Source: Paenibacillus fonticola DSM 21315
Lineage (GTDB): Bacteria; Bacillota; Bacilli; Paenibacillales; Paenibacillaceae
NCBI RefSeq assembly: GCF_000381905.1
Contig: NZ_KB907290.1
Location: 1 to 36,871 of the forward strand
Length of the DNA: 36,871 nt
Direction of reading: 5' to 3'
The position numbers and the translations under genes are program-made. The notes under the pieces are model-generated. The model made no database searches, had not been told where the DNA came from, and saw only the letters and a program-made list of their open reading frames with translations. Shown piece after piece: positions 7,625-15,631 of this stretch. The number at the start of each line of letters is the position of its first letter. Position 1 is the stretch's first letter.

Positions 7625-9040
7625 TTAATCCCCAGAGACGAGCTTCGATTGCAATGAAATGTGAATGGGCTGGTTAAACTTTCTGCCGGGATAGTTGCGA
7701 ATATTAAAAGTAAGCGGCTGGATATAATTATCCGGCTTTATTTTATAGCTGATTGTCTCAATCGAACCGGAGCTGGAGCTGGAGCGGCCCAAAATAAGTG
7801 AGTGCTGCCCTCCGCTGCCATCGGTAAACATTTCATCCAGCTCAAAGCGGAGAAAGCGGCGGTCATCATCATCTAAATCCATTTCAAAGTGTAGATCGAT
7901 ATACTCTTCATTTTGTATAATACGCATCAGCCTGACCCGGCTATCAGGAGAAGACAAAACATCCTGTTTCTCCGTATCAAGCACCAGCTTTAAATCCGGC
8001 CCGAGCGCTTCTGCCATGCCAGATGCGCCGAAGGCCAGCTCATCCCAATCCGAGAAGGATATGCTGTCGAACTGCATCATAAGATGATCAGGGCCGGTCA
8101 TGGACATCTGCACAGGCAGGGAATGAATAGAACCATTTCGGGAGGTTAATAACACCGGCCGGATAAGATATTGATACAGATTTTCTTCCGGTCCATCGAT
8201 TTGCAGGTAAATTCGCGATGTCAGAGGGTTAAGGATAGCCTCCGTAATCGTGAATGTATAGTCACTGATCGCTGCCGATTTGTTAACTTCAATTCTCTGC
8301 TCTAGTCCGGCATACTTGCTGGAATCGATTTGAAAGGGAATTTTAATGAGCTCATGTAATTCATTCGAAGCCTGCCGATGCCCCCAGTTTGCAGTCAAGC
8401 TCAACTTATCGGGTATAGAGCCTTCAAGTGCAGTAAAGTCAAGTGCAGTAAAGGTAAATTCGCCGTGCTGGACGTTGGTGGAGGTTCCAGGCTCCGGTTC
8501 AGTTGCAGAATGCTGAATGTCGACGTTGAGCCTAGTGCCTTGCTGATCAAATAATTTAACGTCGCTCGCGTAAATGGGTGTATTGCCGGGTAAATTCACC
8601 GACGTGTAAAATACAACCACGGTCGAACGGTCGGCGATAACCCCGTTTAGGGTTACTTCATAATCGCCTTGTGTCACCGTCTTGTTGATGGGTTGATACA
8701 GGCCATGATGAGCCGCCTCCTTCAGTGTGGAGGTCATTCGGTTATATGCATAGTCCGGTATATCCGCACGGTAAGCGTGGAACATAGCATTTTCCTTCAG
8801 CTCCAGCTCCCACAACTGCCAGCCGGCGATCAAGATGAGGCAGCAAGCGAGCAGGGCACCGGCGAACTTCCACGGACGGTAGCGGATTAGGCGCTGTTTA
8901 CGGATCTGCCCGGCCGATATCCCGGTAATAATCGCATTTTCTAGCCTCTGTTCATCTATATTTTCAGCAGCAGCTTGGTACGGCTTATAATAGTCTGCCA
9001 GCAGAGCTTCTTCCCGTCTATAATTCGGCTTTTCCTGCAT
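7625..9040 (-). CDS. DUF4179-type membrane protein, likely anti-sigma partner
   Basis: About 471 residues: a cytoplasmic N-terminus of ~58 residues, one transmembrane helix (ALLACCLILIAGWQLW region, about 60-78) and a large predicted extracellular part. The layout and the link to an ECF sigma gene match DUF4179 proteins, which are generally taken as anti-sigma or sensing partners; that role is inference here. A TTG at 9049 is in frame, but ATG 9040 has GGAGGAG at a normal distance, so it is preferred. Its start overlaps the sigma gene end by 23 bases, indicating translational coupling. No catalytic motif was recognised. Confidence 0.82.
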   Translation of the reverse strand: MQEKPNYRREEALLADYYKPYQAAAENIDEQRLENAIITGISAGQIRKQRLIRYRPWKFAGALLACCLILIAGWQLWELELKENAMFHAYRADIPDYAYNRMTSTLKEAAHHGLYQPINKTVTQGDYEVTLNGVIADRSTVVVFYTSVNLPGNTPIYASDVKLFDQQGTRLNVDIQHSATEPEPGTSTNVQHGEFTFTALDFTALEGSIPDKLSLTANWGHRQASNELHELIKIPFQIDSSKYAGLEQRIEVNKSAAISDYTFTITEAILNPLTSRIYLQIDGPEENLYQYLIRPVLLTSRNGSIHSLPVQMSMTGPDHLMMQFDSISFSDWDELAFGASGMAEALGPDLKLVLDTEKQDVLSSPDSRVRLMRIIQNEEYIDLHFEMDLDDDDRRFLRFELDEMFTDGSGGQHSLILGRSSSSSGSIETISYKIKPDNYIQPLTFNIRNYPGRKFNQPIHISLQSKLVSGD

Positions 9041-9560
9041 ATCCCTCAACTCCTCCGCTAATATGTTTTCGCACCTGTTTTAGTCCTTGATGCAGCCATG
9101 TTTTTACGGTACCCTCAGGACTACCGAGAATCCTGGCAATTTCGGTTAAGGTCATGTCCTGATAATATTTCAGCATCAGCACATTTCGATATTTGGGTTT
9201 TAACCGCTGCATGGCCCGCTCCAGATCCAGCTTATGGACACTGATCATTTCGATTTTGTTCTGTGCAGCTGAAGCCTCTATATAATGGGGGATGTCTCTT
9301 TTCCTGCGTTTCAGTTCATCGTTGCAGCAGTTAATTAAAATCCGGATCAGCCAGGGCACAAAGGCAGCTGGTTCCCGCAAACGCGAGCACTTGACCCAGG
9401 CCCGGCAGATGGTCTCCTGGATCGCTTCCAATGCATCTGCCTCATTATTCAAGTAGCTGTAGGCAATTCCGTACATTTTTCTCTTCTGAGAAGACACCAG
9501 TTTGTGAAAGGCTTCTTCGTCTCCTCGGCATGCGGCATCAGCCCATTGTTTCTCCTCCAC
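9018..9560 (-). CDS. ECF-type RNA polymerase sigma factor
   Basis: A 180-residue sigma-70 family protein with regions 2 and 4 only. Region 2 is near residues 20-90 (YSYLNNEADALEAIQETICRAW). Region 4 near 120-170 includes LKYYQDMTLTEIARILGSPEGTVKTWLHQG. The start is GTG 9560 behind AAGGAG at a seven-base distance. It probably directs its own operon: a SigM-like promoter lies about 100 bases upstream (9663-9689). The downstream DUF4179 gene overlaps it and is the likely anti-sigma or sensor. The inducing stress is not readable from the sequence. Confidence 0.92.
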   Translation of the reverse strand: MEEKQWADAACRGDEEAFHKLVSSQKRKMYGIAYSYLNNEADALEAIQETICRAWVKCSRLREPAAFVPWLIRILINCCNDELKRRKRDIPHYIEASAAQNKIEMISVHKLDLERAMQRLKPKYRNVLMLKYYQDMTLTEIARILGSPEGTVKTWLHQGLKQVRKHISGGVEGYAGKAEL

Positions 9561-9662
9561 TTCCGGGCTCCTTCCTATGTATTAATTCAGTCTTATATCT
9601 GCAATTAGCTCCAATACCTGATCAGGTCATAAAGCAGCGACTAAGTACTATTCATTAGTTAA

Positions 9663-9689
9663 GACGCCGCAGGGGCGCAAACGGTTTTA
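9663..9689 (-). promoter_or_regulatory. Candidate ECF-sigma autoregulatory promoter
   Basis: On the minus strand TAAAAC (9689-9684) is followed after exactly 17 bases by CGTC (9666-9663). This matches the SigM/SigW-type pattern TGAAAC-N16/17-CGTC/A at nine of ten positions. It points at the ECF sigma gene, giving a leader of about 95 bases. The spacer is GC-rich in an otherwise AT-rich stretch. Confidence 0.65.
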
Positions 9690-9879
9690 TTTTTTAAAAA
9701 TAGGAGATTTGATTGTCCGTTAAACAGTTGGCATTGGAGGGGAAACGGTGTTTCGTGGGATATGACCGTCCCAACTTAATATGATACAGTTATGTCATAC
9801 AAGTATCGAGAATCATTGAAAGTACCGAAAGTTCGAGAACTATTTAGGGAAATATTTTGAAGAGCATTAAAAAGGCATT

Positions 9880-9963
9880 GAGGAAGTAATGAGGAAGTAA
9901 TGAAGAAGCATCGAAGAAGCATCGAAGAAGCAATGAAGAAGCAATGAAGAAGCAATGAAGAAG
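9880..9963. repeat. 11-bp purine-rich tandem repeat
   Basis: Seven full units plus a seven-base partial unit of an 11-bp motif. The units read GAGGAAGTAAT (x2), GAAGAAGCATC (x2), GAAGAAGCAAT (x3), then GAAGAAG. The top strand is almost all purine plus a short AT step. It ends ~50 bp upstream of the his promoter. The 11-bp period is close to a DNA helical turn. The minus-strand ORF across it is Phe/Leu/Ser-rich and not a gene. Confidence 0.9.
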
Positions 9964-9978
9964 ATTAAAGGAATGTTG

Positions 9979-9994
9979 AGCTGTTGTAACAGCT
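9979..9994. promoter_or_regulatory. Palindrome upstream of the his promoter
   Basis: AGCTGTTGTAACAGCT is a 7-bp inverted repeat with a two-base centre, ending 21 bases before the -35 hexamer of the predicted hisZ promoter. It is a possible operator. No regulator can be assigned. Confidence 0.35.
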
Positions 9995-10015
9995 AGTGAA
10001 TCAAAAAAAGGTACG

Positions 10016-10045
10016 TTGACGGTTTGGAAGAAAGTATGATAAAAT
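10016..10045 (+). promoter_or_regulatory. Predicted sigma-A promoter of the his operon
   Basis: TTGACG (10016-10021) and TAAAAT (10040-10045) are separated by 18 bases, each one mismatch from consensus. The start of transcription would be near 10052, giving a ~80-base leader. The leader has no T-box sequence, no His-codon run and no clear attenuator. Confidence 0.65.
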
Positions 10046-10129
10046 ATGCCATACCCTTTAATTTGGTAGTATGGTAGCACTTTAATATGATAAAGTAAAC
10101 AGAGTTTATCTGCTTGAGAGGTGAAAGTC

Positions 10130-11332
10130 TTGTCTAAACCGAAAGGATTTGAAAAACCGGCTGGTGTGCGCGATTATTTGCCTTTTGCGGTAGAGAAGCT
10201 GCGGGCAATTGAGCGTAGTGTACTGGATTGTATGTCCAGCTGGGGATATCGTCAAATTATGACGCCAACGATGGAATATTACGATACGGTAGGCGTAGCA
10301 AGCTCTACGTCAGACCAGAAGCTGTTTAAACTGCTTAACAATCGGGGAACGACGATGGTGCTTCGTTCCGATATGCCGGCTCCGATTGCGCGCGTGGTCT
10401 CCTCTTTATTGAAGGAAGAGCCGTTGCCGATTAGACTGTCATATCATGCGAACGTATTTCGAGCGATTGAAGAAGAAGCGGGCAAAGAGGCCGAGTTTTT
10501 TCAGACCGGTGTTGAGCTAGTTGGGGATGATTCTCCCGAGGCGGATGCGGAGGTTGTGGCGCTAGCGGTGTCTTCATTACAGGCTGCCGGTGTAACGACT
10601 TTCAAAATTGCGCTGGGCCATGTAGGCTTTTTGAACGGGCTGCTGGAAGAGGCGGTCCCCGATAGCGAGGAAGTACGCGAAACCTTAAAAGAGGTGCTCA
10701 TGCACCGGGATTACGTTGGATACCGGGAGACACTCGCAAAGCTGCCCCTGTCCGAAGTGCAGAGGAACGAGCTGGAGGGCGTGCTTAAGCTGCGTGGAGG
10801 CAAGGAAATTTGCAGCCAGGCGCTGGAGCTTAGCGGCAATCCGCTTGCGCAGGCATCTGTTGCGCATTTGGGGCAGGTATGGGATGCGTTGGAGGATTAT
10901 GGGGTTGCCCAGCATGTCATGATTGATTTGACCATGATCGGCGACTTTTCTTATTATACAGGCATGACCTTTGAAGGCTATGCTGCCGAACTTGGCTTTC
11001 CGGTATGCAGCGGCGGACGCTACGACAATTTGCTCCAGCAGTTTGGACGCCCGGCTCCGGCGACAGGATTTTCGCTGAAGACGAACCGGATTTTGGATGG
11101 GGTAAACGGCATTCAGGTAGAGCGGCAATTACCGATCCTGCTGCAGTATGATGCCGCAAATCGCAAACTGGCATTTACAGAGGCTGCACGTTTACGCGAT
11201 GAAGGCCGCAGTGTACTGATGAAGCATGTGGATACTATAGATGACCTGTTATCGGAAACGACAGCTCATCATATCCGAAGCGGACCATTAGGACCTGCGT
11301 TTGGTGAAATTCGCAGCTATGTAAGCTTTTAA
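10130..11332 (+). CDS. hisZ: ATP phosphoribosyltransferase regulatory subunit HisZ
   Basis: HisZ is a catalytically inactive histidyl-tRNA synthetase paralogue. It forms a hetero-octamer with short HisG and makes the first step of histidine synthesis active and His-sensitive. The ~400-residue protein shows class II synthetase segments (KPAGVRDYLP near the N-terminus, then MVLRSDMPAPIARV and SGGRYDNLLQQFG) but no C-terminal anticodon-binding domain. An in-frame GTG at 10121 overlaps the ribosome site, so TTG 10130, seven bases after AGAGGTG, is the chosen start. It is the first gene of the his operon, 25 bases before hisG. Confidence 0.95.
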   Translation: MSKPKGFEKPAGVRDYLPFAVEKLRAIERSVLDCMSSWGYRQIMTPTMEYYDTVGVASSTSDQKLFKLLNNRGTTMVLRSDMPAPIARVVSSLLKEEPLPIRLSYHANVFRAIEEEAGKEAEFFQTGVELVGDDSPEADAEVVALAVSSLQAAGVTTFKIALGHVGFLNGLLEEAVPDSEEVRETLKEVLMHRDYVGYRETLAKLPLSEVQRNELEGVLKLRGGKEICSQALELSGNPLAQASVAHLGQVWDALEDYGVAQHVMIDLTMIGDFSYYTGMTFEGYAAELGFPVCSGGRYDNLLQQFGRPAPATGFSLKTNRILDGVNGIQVERQLPILLQYDAANRKLAFTEAARLRDEGRSVLMKHVDTIDDLLSETTAHHIRSGPLGPAFGEIRSYVSF

Positions 11333-11357
11333 AGATACAAGAAAGGAGGGACCAGCT

Positions 11358-11999
11358 TTGGGAGAGATTATTAAGGTGGCTATGCCAAAGGGGCGTATTT
11401 ACAAACAGGCATCTGCATTGTTTCGCGAGGCGGGACTGGCGATACCTACTGATGTAGATGAATCACGAAGACTCGTCATACCTTTGCCGGAAATCGGCAT
11501 GGAGTTCATTATGGCCAAGCCGGTCGATGTGCCGACTTATGTGGAGTACGGAGTCGCCGACATCGGTATTGTAGGGAAAGATGTGCTGATGGAGGAGAAC
11601 CGCGACGTATATGAGCTGCTTGATTTAGGCATCGCCCGCTGCCGGATGTCCGTCATTGCGCTTCCTGAATGGAAGCCGGGTATTCATCAAAGGGTGGCTA
11701 CCAAGTACCCGAATGTAGCTTCCCAATATTTTCGTGAGCAAGGCCAACAGGTTGAGGTGATCAAGCTGAACGGCTCGATTGAGCTGGCGCCGCTGATCGG
11801 CCTGGCTGACCGGATCGTTGATATGGTGGAGACGGGACGGACGCTGAAGGAGAACGGATTGGTTGAGCTGGAGAGCATATTTGATATTACGAGCCGGCTG
11901 GTCGCTAATCGAGTGAGCTACCGGATGAAGAATGGTGAAATTCAGGCTGTATGCGACGCTTTGAACCGTGTCATTCAAGGGACGGGAATCGGAAGTTAA
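11358..11999 (+). CDS. hisG: ATP phosphoribosyltransferase, short form
   Basis: Condenses ATP with PRPP to phosphoribosyl-ATP, the committed step of histidine synthesis. The 213-residue length is that of the short form, which lacks the C-terminal regulatory domain and needs HisZ, present just upstream. The PRPP-binding region DRIVDMVETGRTLKENGL is at residues 151-168. The start is TTG 11358 after the strong AAAGGAGGG at 11342-11350. Substrate PRPP could come from the prs paralogue at the operon end. Confidence 0.97.
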   Translation: MGEIIKVAMPKGRIYKQASALFREAGLAIPTDVDESRRLVIPLPEIGMEFIMAKPVDVPTYVEYGVADIGIVGKDVLMEENRDVYELLDLGIARCRMSVIALPEWKPGIHQRVATKYPNVASQYFREQGQQVEVIKLNGSIELAPLIGLADRIVDMVETGRTLKENGLVELESIFDITSRLVANRVSYRMKNGEIQAVCDALNRVIQGTGIGS

Positions 12000-12074
12000 G
12001 CGGGCGGGCCATAGATCAGCCTGGAAGAGATCGGATGATAACAGATGATAGCGGATGATAGGGGGCAGTCAGGG

Positions 12075-13385
12075 ATGAGGATTGTATCAGCGGGACAATT
12101 TCAGTTGAAGCGGGAAGTCGATTACGGTTCAGCGGAGCAGAACGAAATTGTTAAAGCAATCGTTAGCGCTGTAAAAAATGAAGGGGACGCAGCTCTTCTT
12201 AAATATACGGAACAGTTGGATGGTATGAAGCTAAAGGCGGGCGACCTCCGGGTGACTGAGGAGGAACTGCGCGCGGCCTATGACCGGGTAGAGCCCTCCT
12301 TCGTCGCCGCCATTTCTGCAGCAGCGGAGAACATTCGCGCTTACCACTCGAGGCAGAAGCGGAATTCCTGGATGGATCTGCAGCCTGACGGCAGCATGCT
12401 GGGGCAAATCATTCGCCCGCTTAAGCGGGTTGGCGTATATGTCCCCGGCGGCAAGGCCTCTTATCCCTCCTCGGTATTGATGAATGTGATTCCTGCGCAA
12501 GTGGCGGGCGTACCGGAGATCGTTATGGTGACTCCGCCAGCAACGAACGGACAGGAAGGCATTGATCCGTACATTTTGGTTGCCGCCGCGGAAGCCGGCG
12601 TCCATGAAATTTACCGGGTCGGCGGGGCGCAGGCGGTAGCTGCCCTTGCTTATGGCACCGAGAGTATCGCTCCCGTCGATAAAATATGCGGGCCTGGCAA
12701 CATCTATGTGGCCTTAGCGAAGCGGGAAGTGTATGGCGCGGTCGATATCGACAGCATTGCCGGACCAAGTGAAATTGCTGTGCTGGCTGACGACAGTGCT
12801 GACCCGGCTTATGTGGCCGCCGACCTGTTGTCGCAGGCTGAGCATGATGAGATGGCATCCGCTGTACTGGTGACGACATCGGAAGCTTTTGCCAGGGAAT
12901 GCCGGGAGGAGGTGCAGCGCCAATTGGCTGAGCTGCCTCGCCGGGATATCGCTGCCGCTTCGATCGAGAATTACGGAGTCATTCTTCTTGTGAAGACGAT
13001 CGAAGAGGGGATCGACGTAATTAATCAACTGGCCCCGGAGCATTTCGAACTCATTGTGGAAAATCCGATGGCATATCTGGGACGGATAGAAAATGCCGGG
13101 GCTATTTTCCTTGGGCCGTATAGCTCGGAGCCGGTTGGCGATTATTTTGCCGGTCCGAACCATATTATTCCGACCAATGGCACGGCACGTTATTCATCCC
13201 CGGTCGATGTGGACGATTTCATTAAGAAATCGAGTCTGATTTATTATAGTAAGGAAGCTTTGCTGGCAAACGGTGAGACGATTATGGAGCTGGCGCGGCG
13301 CGAAGGACTGGAAGGCCACGCGCGGGCCGTCGAAATACGGATTCGTAAAGAAGGAGAGGCAGGGAAAAAAGATGACAACATTTAA
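12075..13385 (+). CDS. hisD: Histidinol dehydrogenase
   Basis: A Zn-dependent, NAD-linked enzyme for the last two oxidations, histidinol to histidine. Family motifs are present in order: RVGVYVPGGKASYPS near 118-132, VDKICGPGNIYVALAKR near 201-217, IDSIAGPSEIAVLAD, the metal-site AEHDEMA near 255-261 and the catalytic PEHFELI near 321-327. An in-frame ATG at 12045 exists, but ATG 12075 has AGGGGG upstream and gives 436 residues, close to the usual ~430. The preceding gap has three GATGATA copies. Its end overlaps hisB by 14 bases. Confidence 0.96.
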   Translation: MRIVSAGQFQLKREVDYGSAEQNEIVKAIVSAVKNEGDAALLKYTEQLDGMKLKAGDLRVTEEELRAAYDRVEPSFVAAISAAAENIRAYHSRQKRNSWMDLQPDGSMLGQIIRPLKRVGVYVPGGKASYPSSVLMNVIPAQVAGVPEIVMVTPPATNGQEGIDPYILVAAAEAGVHEIYRVGGAQAVAALAYGTESIAPVDKICGPGNIYVALAKREVYGAVDIDSIAGPSEIAVLADDSADPAYVAADLLSQAEHDEMASAVLVTTSEAFARECREEVQRQLAELPRRDIAAASIENYGVILLVKTIEEGIDVINQLAPEHFELIVENPMAYLGRIENAGAIFLGPYSSEPVGDYFAGPNHIIPTNGTARYSSPVDVDDFIKKSSLIYYSKEALLANGETIMELARREGLEGHARAVEIRIRKEGEAGKKDDNI

Positions 13386-13983
13386 TGAAGAAGCTAAAGA
13401 GCGGATAGCGAGCGTTAGCCGCAAGACGAATGAGACCGACATTCAGCTGGAATTTGCGGTGGACGGCAGCGGGCAAGCCTCCCTGCAGACGGATGTACCG
13501 TTTCTGGACCACATGCTCGACTTGTTTACGAAGCATGGCCATTTCGATTTAACGGTCAAGGCGCATGGCGATATTGAAATTGACGATCATCATACAGTGG
13601 AGGATATCGGCATTTGCCTTGGACAGTGCCTGCGGGAAGCGTTAGGGGATAAAAGGGGAATAAAACGCTATGCGAGCGTATTTGTGCCAATGGACGAGGC
13701 GCTTGCTCAGGTTGTGATCGATTGCAGCAATCGCCCGCATTTGGAATACCGGGCGCAGTATCCATCTGGCCGGGTAGGCAGCTTTGATGTTGAGCTCGTA
13801 CACGAGTTTTTGTGGAAGCTGGCGCTAGAGGCGCGCGTGACGCTGCACGTTATCGTGCATTACGGACAAAATACGCACCATATGATCGAAGCCGTGTTCA
13901 AGGCGCTGGGGCGTGCCATTGATGAAGCGACAAGCATTGATCCGCGCGTAAGCGGCGTTCCGTCAACGAAGGGAGTGCTCTAA
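13372..13983 (+). CDS. hisB: Imidazoleglycerol-phosphate dehydratase
   Basis: A monofunctional dehydratase of 203 residues converting imidazole-glycerol phosphate to imidazole-acetol phosphate. Metal-binding His clusters are clear: DHMLDLFTKHGHFDL, DDHHTVEDIGICLG and the C-terminal HHMIEAVFKALGRAID. There is no fused HAD phosphatase, consistent with a separate PHP-type hisJ downstream. The start is ATG 13372, inside the end of hisD, with AAGGAG and AGGG upstream. The start-codon GATG context and the overlap suggest coupling to hisD. Confidence 0.96.
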   Translation: MTTFNEEAKERIASVSRKTNETDIQLEFAVDGSGQASLQTDVPFLDHMLDLFTKHGHFDLTVKAHGDIEIDDHHTVEDIGICLGQCLREALGDKRGIKRYASVFVPMDEALAQVVIDCSNRPHLEYRAQYPSGRVGSFDVELVHEFLWKLALEARVTLHVIVHYGQNTHHMIEAVFKALGRAIDEATSIDPRVSGVPSTKGVL

Positions 13984-13985
13984 CT

Positions 13986-14612
13986 TTGGCCATTGCCATC
14001 GTTGATTACGGGATGGGCAATTTGCACAGCGTCAGCAAAGCCGTCGAGCGCCTCGGCTACGAGGGGCTCGTCACCGGCGGTGCCTCGGCGATTCTCGGTG
14101 CCGATGGCGTCGTGCTGCCGGGCGTAGGCGCCTTCGGCGACGCTATGGCGCATCTGCGCGGCACCGGGCTCGACACCGTAGTGCGGCAGGCTGCCGCAAA
14201 CGGCACCCCGCTGCTCGGCATCTGCCTCGGCATGCAGCTGCTCTTCGACGAAAGCGAAGAGCATGGGCGCAACGAGGGCCTCGGCTTATTGCCGGGCAGG
14301 GCGGTGCGTTTTGCCGGCGGCAGCTATAAGGTGCCGCACATGGGCTGGAACCGGCTGGCGTTCCTGCAGCCGGAGAGCCCGCTGCTTGCGGGGCTGGATG
14401 AAGGATACGTGTACTTCGTCCACTCCTACCATGTCGAACCGCAAGCTGCGGCCGATCTGCTCGCCGTGACGGATTATGGCCATCCGGTCACGGCGATTGT
14501 GGGCCGTAACAACGTGTACGGCATGCAGTTTCATCCCGAGAAGAGCGGAGAACTCGGCATGTCGCTGCTGCGCAGCTTCCTCGCTTTGGCGCAAGGGGAC
14601 GGCTTAAGCTGA
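13986..14612 (+). CDS. hisH: Imidazole glycerol phosphate synthase, glutaminase subunit
   Basis: A class I glutamine amidotransferase of 208 residues that feeds ammonia to HisF. The nucleophile Cys lies in GICLGMQLLFDESEEH, and the catalytic His-Glu pair in FHPEKSGELG. The start is TTG 13986, with GGGAG ten bases upstream and two bases after the hisB stop. The first ~600 bases are visibly more GC-rich in third positions (long runs of CTC, GGC, GCC codons) than neighbouring his genes. Partner hisF lies two genes downstream. Confidence 0.96.
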   Translation: MAIAIVDYGMGNLHSVSKAVERLGYEGLVTGGASAILGADGVVLPGVGAFGDAMAHLRGTGLDTVVRQAAANGTPLLGICLGMQLLFDESEEHGRNEGLGLLPGRAVRFAGGSYKVPHMGWNRLAFLQPESPLLAGLDEGYVYFVHSYHVEPQAAADLLAVTDYGHPVTAIVGRNNVYGMQFHPEKSGELGMSLLRSFLALAQGDGLS

Positions 14613-14694
14613 CTACGGCTGAATAATGAAAAGTGGGTAAGGTTAGATGACATGCATAGCATGAGGAAATGTATAGAGCGGAGGAGCGTAATTT

Positions 14695-15429
14695 ATGTCT
14701 TCATTTATCATTTACCCGGCGATCGATATCCGGGGAGGCAAATGTGTCCGCCTCGTTCAGGGCGATTATGGACGTGAGACGGTATATAACGACAACCCGG
14801 TTGAGGTTGCCAAAGCTTGGGAAGCGCAAGGCGGCTCGTTTATTCATCTGGTCGACCTGGATGGCGCGAAGGCTGGCCATCCTGTGAACGATGAGCTGAT
14901 CGGCGAAATCGCCCGCAGTGTACAGGTGCCTGTACAAGTGGGAGGCGGCCTGCGTACTTTGGATGACGTGAAGCGTTTGTTGTCACTAGGCGTCAGCCGG
15001 GTCATTCTCGGAACGGCGGCTATTGAGGACCGCCAGTTCACGGAGACGGTACTTGGAACATATGGCGATAAGGCAGCCATTGGCATCGACGCGCGGAACG
15101 GCTTTGTTGCAACGCGCGGCTGGCTGGAAACCTCCGAGGTTCAGGCTGAGGAGCTGGCTAAGGAATTGGCAGCCAAAGGGGCTGAGACTTTCATTTTCAC
15201 GGACATTTCCCGTGACGGTATGATGCAGGGACCGAATGTCGACGCCATTGTCTCTTTGGCAAAGGCTTCAGGCAGAACTGTAATAGCTTCGGGCGGCGTA
15301 ACGGTGCAGGATGATCTGCTGCGCCTTGCCGCACACGCGCACGAAGGCGTAGGCGGCGCGATTGTCGGCAAAGCCCTTTATACAAACAATATCGATCTTG
15401 CATCGGCGATTCAGGCGATTAAGGGTTAG
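14695..15429 (+). CDS. hisA: ProFAR isomerase HisA
   Basis: A TIM-barrel isomerase of 244 residues opening the ribose of ProFAR to PRFAR. Family motifs are the N-terminal IYPAIDIRGGKCVRLVQGDY with the catalytic Asp, QVGGGLRT in the first half, and FTDISRDGMMQGPN with IASGGVT in the second phosphate-binding half. The start is ATG 14695 with GGAGGAG at 14680-14686. It lies 82 bases after hisH. It is followed by an unusually long 202-base gap before hisF. Confidence 0.96.
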   Translation: MSSFIIYPAIDIRGGKCVRLVQGDYGRETVYNDNPVEVAKAWEAQGGSFIHLVDLDGAKAGHPVNDELIGEIARSVQVPVQVGGGLRTLDDVKRLLSLGVSRVILGTAAIEDRQFTETVLGTYGDKAAIGIDARNGFVATRGWLETSEVQAEELAKELAAKGAETFIFTDISRDGMMQGPNVDAIVSLAKASGRTVIASGGVTVQDDLLRLAAHAHEGVGGAIVGKALYTNNIDLASAIQAIKG

Positions 15430-15631
15430 GCATTTTGTCGGATTAATCGAATTCTAATTATCGAATCACTAATTCACTTAATCATTAAATCAGCGGATGA
15501 GTTGAATCAATTGACGGTTGACGAGATTCAAGGTTCAAGGCTGATTCCGGTTATCAAAGTCAAAGGTATTTAGCAATATATAAGGTCATGTGAGGTTTGA
15601 GACTCTTTTATTTAGGAAGGAATGATCCATC
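15430..15631 (+). other. AT-rich gap inside the his operon
   Basis: 202 bases between hisA and hisF are AT-rich and start with repetitive TAAT/AATC-type words. Two TTGACG hexamers occur near 15510-15523, but no well-spaced -10 follows, so a second promoter is only possible. No ORF or stable hairpin was seen. Confidence 0.4.

Noticed and set aside
9880..9963. CRISPR-like array
   Set aside because: The units are 11 bp and directly adjacent with no spacers, so it is a simple tandem repeat.
9844..10080. 78-residue minus-strand ORF upstream of hisZ
   Set aside because: Its composition (Phe/Leu/Ser) is produced by the 11-bp repeat; no ribosome site.
10046..10129. T-box or His-leader attenuator for the his operon
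   Set aside because: No T-box core sequence, His-codon run or terminator/antiterminator pair could be found in the ~80-base leader.
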